Shown here: piece after piece, positions 51,782 through 59,058 of the stretch | Position numbering within the stretch: the stretch's first letter is position 1 | Layout: each line of letters opens with the position of its first letter | Source: Rhodobacteraceae bacterium HLUCCO07 | GTDB taxonomy: Bacteria > Pseudomonadota > Alphaproteobacteria > Rhodobacterales > Rhodobacteraceae | Assembly (NCBI GenBank): GCA_001314705.1 | Contig: LJSU01000020.1 | Span: 9,592-73,591, forward strand | Direction of reading: 5' to 3' | Length of the DNA stretch: 64,000 nt | The notes under the pieces: model-generated | The model's database searches: none | What the model was told of the DNA's origin: nothing | What the model saw: the letters and a program-made list of their open reading frames with translations, nothing else | Translations under genes and position numbers: made by a program

Positions 51782-54295
51782 TTATTCCCGCGCACGCAGC
51801 ACCCGGGCGGGGCGCACGGCAAGCGAGCGCGCCGCGAATCCGGCACTGGCCACGAGCGTGGCCGCGACGCCGCCCGCGACGATGGCCAGACCCGAGGGCC
51901 AGATCACCGAAAAGCGCGTTTCGAAGAGGAAATGGCTGATGGCCCAGCCGCCCGCGATCCCGGCCCCCAGTGCCACCGTTCCGGCGGCAAGGCCCAGAAG
52001 CCCCGCGCGCAGAAGGAAACTGCGCAGGATGCTGGCGCGGGTGGCGCCCAGGGTCTTGAGCACCGCCGCCTCGTGGGCGCGGGCCGGACTGCCCGCTGCC
52101 GCCGCACCGATGAGCACGAGAAACCCGGTGAGCAACGTCACGGCGGCGCCCCAGGAGGTGGCGGCGGCGATCCCGTCGAGCATCTCGGCCACGCGGTCGA
52201 TGGCGTCGCGCACGCGGATCGCGGTAATGTTGGGAAAGGCATCGGCAAGATCGCGCAGGATCGCGGCCTCGGCCTCTGGTTCGGCATAGACGGTGGCGAT
52301 GAAGCCATGTGGCGCAGCGGCGATGGAGGCCGGGTCCATGGTCAGGACAAAGCCCATGCCGGCGGTGGAAAAATCAACCTCGCGGAACGAGGCGATGGTG
52401 GCGGTGACGTCGCGGCCAAGGATGTTGAGCGTGATCGTATCGCCGAGTTTCAGGCCCATCTCTTCCGCCTCTTCGTCGGCGAAACTGACGAGTGGGGGGC
52501 CGGAATAGTCATCGGGCCACCATTCGCCTTCCGTCACGTGAGTGCCTTCGGGCTGGGCCCCGGCATAGGTGATCCCACGATCGCCGCGCACGACCCAGTG
52601 ATCGCCCGCCACATCGCTGGCTGGCCGGCCGTTGATCTCGGTGATGACGCCGCGCAGCATCGGGGCGCTTTGCACGCGCGAAACCGCGGGGTCGTTCTCG
52701 ACCCGGTCACGAAAGCCCGGCATCTGGTCTTTCTGGATATCGACGAAGAAATAGGATGGCGCCTGTTGCGGGAGATCCCGCGAGATCGCGCCGCGCAGGT
52801 TGCCGTCGATCTGTCCCACCGCGGCCAGAACCGACAGGCCCAGCCCGATCGAAAGCACCACCGGCAGCGCCTCGGAGCGCGGGCCGCCGATGGCCGCCAG
52901 CGCCCAGCGCGTGGCGGGTCGGGCACGGGCGGCGCGGTGGCCACGCCGAGCCAGCGCCCGGACCGCCAGCCCGGCCAAGGCCAGCACCATGAGCGCCGCG
53001 ATGATGCCGCCGGCTGTCCAGAGGGTGAGCCGGACCGATCCGGAAAACACCGCCGCCGAGGCAATCAGCGCGGCCAGCAGCCCGGCGGTGGCCAGCACGT
53101 AGCGCGCGCGTGGCCATGTGGGTGCGCTTGACAGCGCATCGCGGAAGAGCGTTGCGGCGCGGATCGTTTCGGTTCGGGCGAGCGGCCAGAGGGTGAAGAG
53201 CGCGGCGGTGAGCGCGCCGTAAAGTGCGGCCTCGAAGAGCGGCGCAGGGTAGAGCGAAAAGACCGCCGGAACGGGCAGAGCGGCGGCGAGGACAGGCGCG
53301 AGCAAGAGCGGCACGCCGCTGCCCAGGACGAGGCCGATCACGATGCCCAGCGCCGAAAGCGCCGCGATTTGGAGCCCGTAGGCCAGGAAGATCGTGGCAT
53401 TCGTGGCCCCCAGCGTGCGGAGCGTGGCGATGGTTCCGGTCTTGCCCGCGAGGTAGGCGCGCACTGCCGCCGAGACGCCGACGCCGCCCACGGCGAGGCC
53501 CGAAAGCCCGACAAGGATGAGAAACCCCGAAAGCCGCTCGACAAATTGTGCCACGTTGGGCGCGCCGTTGCGCGCATCGCGCCAGCGCAGTCCCGATCCG
53601 GCGAGTTCTTCGCGCGCCTCTGCTTCGAGGGCGTCGAGATCGGTGCCGGGGGGCAGCGACAGACGGTAGTGGGTGGAATAGAGCGTTCCGGGTTCGAGCA
53701 GGCCCGAGCCGGACAGAGCGTCGCGGTGCAGGATGGTGCGCGGCCCGAGGCCGAAGCCGCCGGTGGCATTGTCGGGCTCGCGGGTGAGCGCGGCGGCGAG
53801 GCGGAATTCCTGACGCCCGAGGGTGAAGCTGTCGCCGATGGAAAGCCCCATCCGGTCAATGAGGAGCGGGTCCATCACCGCGCCGGGCCGGTCGGAGCCG
53901 CGCAGCGCCTCGTCGAGCGGCATCGGCGGGTCGAGTTCAACCGCGCCTTTCAGGGGATAGGCGTCATCGACCGCCTTGATCTGGGTCAGGGTCCGGGCGC
54001 CGTCGAAAGCGGCCATGGAGCGGAAATCGGCGATCTCGGAGACCGCGTCGGCGCGGCTGTCCATCCATGCGCGTTCCTCGGGGGTGGCGAAGCGATAGGT
54101 CAGTTCGATCTCGGCATCGCCGCCCAGAAGGGCGGACCCCTCTCGGGTCAGCCCGGCCTCGATCGCGGCGCGCACCGATCCGATGCCGGCGATGGCGGCA
54201 ACCCCGAGCGCAAGGCAGGCCAGGAACACGGCAAAGCCGCGCAGACCACCGCGCAATTCGCGCCGTGCGATGCGGCTCGCCATGGGCAGGCTCAT
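51782..54295 (-). CDS. ybbP: ABC transporter permease, YbbP/FtsX-like
   Basis: An 837-residue membrane protein with the paired FtsX-like domain arrangement: an N-terminal signal-anchor helix, a large periplasmic domain, a block of three helices near 255-380, more helices near 395-470, a second periplasmic domain, then three C-terminal helices (after about 700). MacB-type permeases do not pump substrates across the inner membrane but transmit force or extract lipids or lipoproteins. Its start overlaps the ATPase gene as ATGA. The trio with tesA and ybbA is widely conserved; the substrate is unknown. Confidence 0.88.
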   Translation of the reverse strand: MSLPMASRIARRELRGGLRGFAVFLACLALGVAAIAGIGSVRAAIEAGLTREGSALLGGDAEIELTYRFATPEERAWMDSRADAVSEIADFRSMAAFDGARTLTQIKAVDDAYPLKGAVELDPPMPLDEALRGSDRPGAVMDPLLIDRMGLSIGDSFTLGRQEFRLAAALTREPDNATGGFGLGPRTILHRDALSGSGLLEPGTLYSTHYRLSLPPGTDLDALEAEAREELAGSGLRWRDARNGAPNVAQFVERLSGFLILVGLSGLAVGGVGVSAAVRAYLAGKTGTIATLRTLGATNATIFLAYGLQIAALSALGIVIGLVLGSGVPLLLAPVLAAALPVPAVFSLYPAPLFEAALYGALTAALFTLWPLARTETIRAATLFRDALSSAPTWPRARYVLATAGLLAALIASAAVFSGSVRLTLWTAGGIIAALMVLALAGLAVRALARRGHRAARARPATRWALAAIGGPRSEALPVVLSIGLGLSVLAAVGQIDGNLRGAISRDLPQQAPSYFFVDIQKDQMPGFRDRVENDPAVSRVQSAPMLRGVITEINGRPASDVAGDHWVVRGDRGITYAGAQPEGTHVTEGEWWPDDYSGPPLVSFADEEAEEMGLKLGDTITLNILGRDVTATIASFREVDFSTAGMGFVLTMDPASIAAAPHGFIATVYAEPEAEAAILRDLADAFPNITAIRVRDAIDRVAEMLDGIAAATSWGAAVTLLTGFLVLIGAAAAGSPARAHEAAVLKTLGATRASILRSFLLRAGLLGLAAGTVALGAGIAGGWAISHFLFETRFSVIWPSGLAIVAGGVAATLVASAGFAARSLAVRPARVLRARE

Positions 54296-54993
54296 GCAGC
54301 GGCCCCGCGGGCGGTGTCGAGGCGCCCGTCGCGCAAGCGCAGAACGCGATCACAACGATTCGCGACCGCCTGGTCGTGTGTGACAAGCACGAGCGTCGCG
54401 CCATGCGCGGCGCGCAGGTCGAAGAGCAGTTCGATGATCTGGGCGCCGGTGGTGCTGTCGAGATTGCCGGTGGGCTCATCGGCCAACAGGATGTCGGGCT
54501 TTGGCGCCACGGCGCGGGCAAGGGCCACGCGCTGTTGCTCGCCGCCCGAAAGCTGGCTGGGATAGTGGTCGGCACGGTCCTTGAGCCCGACGCGGGCGAG
54601 TTCGTCGCGGGCGCGGGCGAATGCGTCGCGATGCCCGGCCAGTTCCAGCGGCGTGGCGACGTTTTCAAGCGCGGTCATGGTGGGGATGAGATGGAAGGAC
54701 TGGAACACGATGCCCATGTGATTGCGCCGGAATCGTGCCAGCGCGTCCTCGCTCATGTCCGACAAATCATGGCCCAGCGATGTGACACGCCCCGAGGTGG
54801 CCCGTTCGAGCCCGCCCATCAGCATCAGAAGCGAGGATTTGCCAGAGCCGGAGGGGCCGACAAGGCCCAGCGTCTCGCCCCGGTTTACATCCAGTGAAAT
54901 CGCGTGGAGTATTTCGATGCGTCCCGCATTGCCGTCCAGCGATAGTGTCGCGTCGGACAGGGACAGAACCGGTTCTTCTGAAGGAGAGGTCAT
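54292..54993 (-). CDS. ybbA: ABC transporter ATP-binding protein, YbbA/LolD-like
   Basis: A 233-residue ATPase with Walker [10 protein letters not shown] (46-54), the Q-loop region [17 protein letters not shown], signature [14 protein letters not shown] near 147-160 and Walker [10 protein letters not shown] near 169. It belongs to the MacB/LolD/FtsE branch that works with FtsX-like permeases. The start at 54993 (MTSPSEEP) forms CATG with the divergent tesA start. No strong ribosome site is visible before it. It overlaps ybbP by four bases. Confidence 0.9.
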   Translation of the reverse strand: MTSPSEEPVLSLSDATLSLDGNAGRIEILHAISLDVNRGETLGLVGPSGSGKSSLLMLMGGLERATSGRVTSLGHDLSDMSEDALARFRRNHMGIVFQSFHLIPTMTALENVATPLELAGHRDAFARARDELARVGLKDRADHYPSQLSGGEQQRVALARAVAPKPDILLADEPTGNLDSTTGAQIIELLFDLRAAHGATLVLVTHDQAVANRCDRVLRLRDGRLDTARGAAA

Positions 54994-55681
54994 GAGGCCC
55001 ACAGTATTGTTTGCGCTTCTGGTGTCATATGGGGTGCGCGCGCCTGTCGGCAAGGCGCTGGCAGGGTTTCTTTTCTTGGCAATGCTTGCCGGGCCGGCGG
55101 CGGCGGAGAAGGTGCATATCGTCGCATTTGGCGACAGCCTGACCGCGGGGTATGGCCTGCCCGAGCACGAAGGATTCGTGCCGCAGTTGCGGGCGTGGCT
55201 GGAGGCGCAGGACGAGGATGTGCGCGTGGTCAACGCGGGCGTGTCGGGTGATACCACCGCGGGTGGGCAGGCACGGTTCGAGTGGTCTTTGACGGCCGAG
55301 TTGCAGGGGGTGATCCTGATCCTTGGCGGCAACGACGCGCTGCGCGGGATCGACCCCGCGACGATGCGCGCCAATCTCGATGCGATACTGGAAACCGCGG
55401 CGGAACGCGAACTTGAGGTGTTGTTGGTGGGTATGCCGGGACCGGGCAATTACGGACCGGACTATCGCGCGGAGTTCGAGGCGGTCTATGCCGACCTGGC
55501 GGAGAAACATGACACGCTGTTCTACCCCGATTTCCTTGCTCCGTTGGGCGATGACCCGGCAGAGGCGCTGGACTTCATGCAGGCGGACGGGATCCACCCT
55601 GACGCGGAAGGAGTGGCGCGCATTGTCGAGGCGTTCGGTCCCAGCGTTCAGGCGTTGATCGAGCGGATCAGGAGCGAGTGA
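54992..55681 (+). CDS. tesA: Periplasmic acyl-CoA thioesterase/lysophospholipase (arylesterase) TesA
   Basis: A 229-residue SGNH hydrolase. The signal peptide spans residues 1-38 and ends near PAAAEK; catalytic Ser49 lies in AFGDSLTAGYG, Asn in ILGGNDALRG, and Asp/His in DGIHPDAEG. AAGGAG ends five bases before the ATG at 54992. A GTG at 55022 would shorten the long signal peptide to about 27 residues and is a reasonable alternative. TesA hydrolyses acyl esters and lysophospholipids in the periplasm. The start codon overlaps that of ybbA on the other strand. Confidence 0.92.
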   Translation: MRPTVLFALLVSYGVRAPVGKALAGFLFLAMLAGPAAAEKVHIVAFGDSLTAGYGLPEHEGFVPQLRAWLEAQDEDVRVVNAGVSGDTTAGGQARFEWSLTAELQGVILILGGNDALRGIDPATMRANLDAILETAAERELEVLLVGMPGPGNYGPDYRAEFEAVYADLAEKHDTLFYPDFLAPLGDDPAEALDFMQADGIHPDAEGVARIVEAFGPSVQALIERIRSE

Positions 55682-55690
55682 GAGCCATGC

Positions 55691-55721
55691 AAAACGGGCG
55701 CCCCGCGAGAGACGCCCGTTT
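55691..55721. terminator. Bidirectional terminator between tesA and the cold-shock gene
   Basis: AAACGGGCG (55692-55700) pairs with CGCCCGTTT (55713-55721) around a 12-base loop. A-rich bases on the left and T-rich on the right give T tracts in both directions (TTTTGC on the minus strand). It lies between the converging tesA and csp genes. Confidence 0.85.
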
Positions 55722-55744
55722 CGATGAACCGTGATGTCGCGGGC

Positions 55745-55951
55745 TTAGGCCAGCGCGATGTTCACCGCCGATTCGCGGCCGTCGCGGCCGGCTTCGACGT
55801 CATAGGTCACTTTCTGGTCGTCGGCGAGGCCGGTGAGGCCCGAACGCTCGACGGCCGAGATGTGAACGAACACGTCCTTGCCGCCCGTTTCCGGTGCGAT
55901 GAAGCCGTAGCCCTTGGTGGTGTTGAACCATTTGACGGTGCCATTTGCCAT
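55745..55951 (-). CDS. Cold-shock domain protein
   Basis: A 68-residue single-domain protein with the RNA-binding motifs RNP1 (KGYGFI, residues 13-18) and RNP2 (VFVHI, 27-31). GAAGGAGAAG precedes the ATG. CspA-like proteins bind single-stranded RNA and DNA as chaperones, and are often induced by cold or stationary phase. The 229-bp untranslated region upstream is AT-richer than its surroundings, as with known cold-shock leaders. It is preceded by the Ppx/GppA gene on the same strand. Confidence 0.95.
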   Translation of the reverse strand: MANGTVKWFNTTKGYGFIAPETGGKDVFVHISAVERSGLTGLADDQKVTYDVEAGRDGRESAVNIALA

Positions 55952-56180
55952 CGTCTCTTCTCCTTCATGTATCTGCGCGCGGGATTGCGGCAGGATCGCT
56001 CAGTCAGTACAAAATCGAGTGCCTGGCCGGTAAAGGAGCAGTGGTCGATAGTGGTAACGTCGCGGGCGTGATATTGGATGTTGTCGGCCAAAAATCAAGA
56101 GAAATTTTTGTGACAGGCGCGGCGGTTCCCTGCGCTTCCTGTTCTGGTCGCGCCGTAAGGCATTGATAAAAAGGGATTTC
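55952..56180 (-). promoter_or_regulatory. Long leader/promoter region of the cold-shock gene
   Basis: No gene is present in these 229 bp between the Ppx/GppA stop and the csp start. On the minus strand it contains runs such as AAAAATTTCTCTTGATTTTT-like bases at about 56087-56112, clearly AT-rich for this genome, and GAAGGAG next to the start. It could hold a cold-responsive 5' UTR, but I see no classic conserved cold box. Confidence 0.45.
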
Positions 56181-57725
56181 TCAGGACTTTCTGTTGACCT
56201 TGGGGACGGCTCCGAGGGCCGAAGCAAGCGACTGGAAACGGGCCTCCGCGACCTCGCCATAGAGCGGTGCCGCCTCGGCCGAGAGCGTGAGTTCGAGGAG
56301 TTTCTTCTTGGGATAGAGCCGCAGATGCCCCAGCTCGGCGTCCTTCTTGAGCCATAGCATCGCGCCGAAACGCATCGCCTTGCCGACTACCTCGGCGGTT
56401 CTCTGCTCGCTTTCAGGGATCAGGTCGAAGAGCGGTTCGAACCGGCTGCCCTTGCGGGAGTTGGAGTAGCGGTGCAGCAGGGCGAGACCGAGGAAAATCC
56501 GCTCGGAATGCTTGAGCCCGCCGAGATTGGCGCGGGTGGCATTGTCGAAACAAAGTTCCGCCCGGTAGTCGGGATGCGCGCGCCATGTCACGTCATGCAG
56601 AAGACAGGCGGCCTTGATCAGGCGGAGGCGTTCCTGTGGCGCATTCTTGAACAAGGGGCTTATGAAATCGTAAAGGGTGCGGCCGAAACCGGGCAGGCGG
56701 GCATCCTTGGATTCGGCAAAGTGGCACGCCTCGATGAGCGGGTCGCGGTCGCGCAGTTTCTGGGGCATCTGTTCGAAGAGCATGCCTTCGCGGATGCCGT
56801 AGGACGAGACCGCGATATCGCGGGGGCTGAAGGTGCGGACAACCTCCTTGAGCACCTCGGCAGCAATGGGAACAAGCGCCATGCGCTGGGACGAGACGCC
56901 GCAACGCGCGCGCAGTTCCTCGGGGTCGGTCTGGGCGATATACTTGGCGGTGGCCGAGACCGCCTTGCGGCTCATCCGGTATTCATGCAGCACGTGGAGC
57001 GGATAGCCTTGGCGATCCATGTCGATCCGGGCGATGGCGCGCCACGAGCCGCCGACCAGGAAAAGCCGGTTGTGCTGGTCGCCCATTTGCTGGTGCAAGT
57101 CCTTGAGAACGCTTTGGATATGGGCCTTGCGCGCCTTCTTGCCGCCCTTCATTCCCTTGAGCCTGAGAGGGCCCAGTTGCGAGGTGACGCGGCGCCCGAC
57201 CTCGCCGCCGTTGATCTCGGCCAGTTCCATCGAGGCGCCGCCTATGTCGCAGACAAGGCCATAGGAGCCGGGCCAGCCCAGAAGCACGCCCTGGGCGGAA
57301 AGGCGGGCCTCTTCGAGGCCGTCGATGACATGCAGCTTGAGGCCGGTCTGCTCTTCCACCAGTGCGGTGAATTCCTCGCCGTCCGCGGCGTCGCGCACGG
57401 CGGCGGTGGCCACGGCGGTGAGCGGGCCGGTGCCCATGCCTTCGCCAAGGCGCTGGAACCGGCGGATCGCCGAGAGCGCGCGTACCCGCCCCTGCGGGCT
57501 GAGTCGGCCGGTTTCGCCCAGGCCCTCGCCGAGGGCGCACATGATCTTTTCGTTGAAAAAATAAGCAGGTGAGCGGGCGGCGCCGTCGAACACGACGAGC
57601 CGGACCGAGTTGGAGCCGACATCCACGACACCCACGCGCGAAAGGGCGCGGGCCGAGGGGTCATCGAAAATCGGGCGGCCGAACGGCCCCCAGTCGGTTG
57701 GCGTTGCCTGGTTTTCCATGTCCAT
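56181..57725 (-). CDS. Ppx/GppA family exopolyphosphatase/guanosine pentaphosphatase
   Basis: A 514-residue protein of the ASKHA (actin/hsp70-like) fold. The phosphate-1 motif VVDVGSNSVRLVVFDG is near residues 31-46, a second in DIGGASMELAEI, and an HD-like C-terminal domain (about 330-514) includes LLHDVTWRAHPDY. The family hydrolyses polyphosphate or pppGpp and is tied to the stringent response. The start is the ATG at 57725 (MDMENQATP), with another two codons inside. The gap of 307 bp on its right holds only a repeat and a hairpin. Confidence 0.9.
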   Translation of the reverse strand: MDMENQATPTDWGPFGRPIFDDPSARALSRVGVVDVGSNSVRLVVFDGAARSPAYFFNEKIMCALGEGLGETGRLSPQGRVRALSAIRRFQRLGEGMGTGPLTAVATAAVRDAADGEEFTALVEEQTGLKLHVIDGLEEARLSAQGVLLGWPGSYGLVCDIGGASMELAEINGGEVGRRVTSQLGPLRLKGMKGGKKARKAHIQSVLKDLHQQMGDQHNRLFLVGGSWRAIARIDMDRQGYPLHVLHEYRMSRKAVSATAKYIAQTDPEELRARCGVSSQRMALVPIAAEVLKEVVRTFSPRDIAVSSYGIREGMLFEQMPQKLRDRDPLIEACHFAESKDARLPGFGRTLYDFISPLFKNAPQERLRLIKAACLLHDVTWRAHPDYRAELCFDNATRANLGGLKHSERIFLGLALLHRYSNSRKGSRFEPLFDLIPESEQRTAEVVGKAMRFGAMLWLKKDAELGHLRLYPKKKLLELTLSAEAAPLYGEVAEARFQSLASALGAVPKVNRKS

Positions 57726-57823
57726 GCAGTTCCCCGGGGGCCGTTTTGCGCCTGTTATGACAAGGCTCCGGGCAGGGGTCAACGGCGGCAATGGGTTGCG
57801 GGTGCATTGCCACACCGCACGTT

Positions 57824-57899
57824 GGGGTTAACGCGATTTTTCGCAGAGGAATCGGGGGGTGACAGGCGTATGACATCCGGCTGTCGCCCGGCTGCCGGG
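57824..57899. repeat. Dispersed GTTAAC/CGGCTG intergenic repeat, copy C
   Basis: This copy shares GGGGTTAACGCGATTTTTCG and ATCGGGGGGTGA with copy A (19867-19949) and ends in CGCCCGGCTGCCGGGG; its middle differs. The 307-bp gap 57726-58032 between the Ppx/GppA start and fdsD contains no gene: it holds this repeat, an AACAGGTTAACCGG stretch at about 57925, and a hairpin near 57981-58012. Confidence 0.6.
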
Positions 57900-57980
57900 G
57901 CTTTGGCAAGGTTCTGTTCACGAAACAGGTTAACCGGGCGCGCGGTGCCCGAGACGATGCCCCGCCCGGCGGGAACCGTC

Positions 57981-58012
57981 GGGCAGCGCCACCCCGTGGG
58001 CCGGCGCTGCCC
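57981..58012 (-). terminator. Hairpin after fdsD
   Basis: GGGCAGCGCC (57981-57990) and GGCGCTGCCC (58003-58012) form a perfect ten-base stem with a 12-base loop, 21 bp beyond the fdsD stop. No T tract follows on the minus strand, so it may be a transcript-protecting or weak terminator structure at the end of the formate dehydrogenase operon. Confidence 0.55.
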
Positions 58013-58032
58013 TTGGCGCATTTTCGCGGCGG

Positions 58033-58236
58033 TCAGACCCGTTCGCTTGCCTCGATCACCAGATCGTCGAGCCCGTCGCCGCCCTTGGCCACATGCGCCT
58101 TGAGCTGCTCGCGCATCCGGGGTTCCCAGAAATCGCGCAGATGACCGGCGACGCGCTCGGCCTGGTCCTCGCCCGGCTGGCTCTTGAAGAAGGTGGCGAT
58201 CTGGTTGGCCATGTGAACCATTTTCTCAGGCGACAT
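58033..58236 (-). CDS. fdsD: Formate dehydrogenase delta subunit
   Basis: A 67-residue cytoplasmic protein starting at 58236 (MSPEKMVHMANQIATFF). The pattern HMANQIATFF...VAGHLRDFWEPRMR is diagnostic of the FdsD family. In Rhodobacter and Cupriavidus the delta subunit helps assemble the molybdenum formate dehydrogenase and is the last gene of fdsGBACD. Here its start overlaps the fdhD end by 11 bases. Confidence 0.93.
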   Translation of the reverse strand: MSPEKMVHMANQIATFFKSQPGEDQAERVAGHLRDFWEPRMREQLKAHVAKGGDGLDDLVIEASERV

Positions 58237-59053
58237 CTGTGACCTCGGAGGTGATGCGGTGGGGATGGGAATAGACGTCGAAGCCGCCGCCGCGGGCGAA
58301 GGCGGCCAGCGTGATGCCCGCACCCTCGGCGAGGCGCAGGGCGTGGGCGGTGGGGGCCGAGACAGCGACGAGCGCCGGTCCGCCCGCGATGGCGCATTTC
58401 TGCACCAGTTCGACCGAGAGCCGCGAGGTCAGCACGAAGGCGCCGCTGGCGGGGGCGACGCGCGCGCGGGCCAGCGCGCCGATGAGCTTATCAAGCGCGT
58501 TGTGGCGGCCCACATCCTCGCGCGCCATCACGATGCCCTGGCCGGGCACGAGAAATCCCGCCGCGTGGCTGGCATGGGTCTGGTCGTGCAGCGGCTGGTG
58601 GGCGCGCAGCGCGTCGGCGGCTTGTGCCACCTCGGCGCGGGTGAGGCGCAGCGCATCGCCACTGACGGGGGGCAGCGGGCGGGTGGCCTCGGAAAGGCTG
58701 TCGATGCCGCAGAGGCCGCAGCCGACCGGTCCGGCCATGTAGCGGCGGCGCGCCTCAAGGGCCGCGCGCCGGTCGGGGTGCAGCCACATGCGCGCCTCGA
58801 TGCCGTTCTCCTGTGGCGCGATCTCGATCTCCTCGATCTGGGCGGGGTCGTCGACAATGCCTTCGCCCAGGGAAAAGCCCAGCGCGAAATCGGTGATGTC
58901 GGCGGGAGTGGCCATCATCACCGCCTGCGTGGTGCCGTCATAGACCATCGCGACCGCGGATTCCTCGGGCAGGGTGCGATGCACGCGCACCGCGCCCTCG
59001 GGGCGCAGCGAGAGGCCCGGATGCGATACGGCCTTGGGGGGCAGGCGGGTCAT
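58226..59053 (-). CDS. fdhD: Formate dehydrogenase accessory sulfurtransferase FdhD (FdsC)
   Basis: A 275-residue protein that delivers sulfur from IscS to the molybdenum cofactor before insertion into the formate dehydrogenase. The C112-x2-C115 motif lies in GPVGCGLCGID, matching Cys121/Cys124 of Escherichia coli FdhD. It also has DVGRHNALDKLIG and TSRLSVELVQK. It starts at 59053, five bases after the fdsA stop, and overlaps fdsD. In the fds nomenclature it corresponds to fdsC. Confidence 0.95.
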   Translation of the reverse strand: MTRLPPKAVSHPGLSLRPEGAVRVHRTLPEESAVAMVYDGTTQAVMMATPADITDFALGFSLGEGIVDDPAQIEEIEIAPQENGIEARMWLHPDRRAALEARRRYMAGPVGCGLCGIDSLSEATRPLPPVSGDALRLTRAEVAQAADALRAHQPLHDQTHASHAAGFLVPGQGIVMAREDVGRHNALDKLIGALARARVAPASGAFVLTSRLSVELVQKCAIAGGPALVAVSAPTAHALRLAEGAGITLAAFARGGGFDVYSHPHRITSEVTDVA

Positions 59054-59058
59054 CACGA

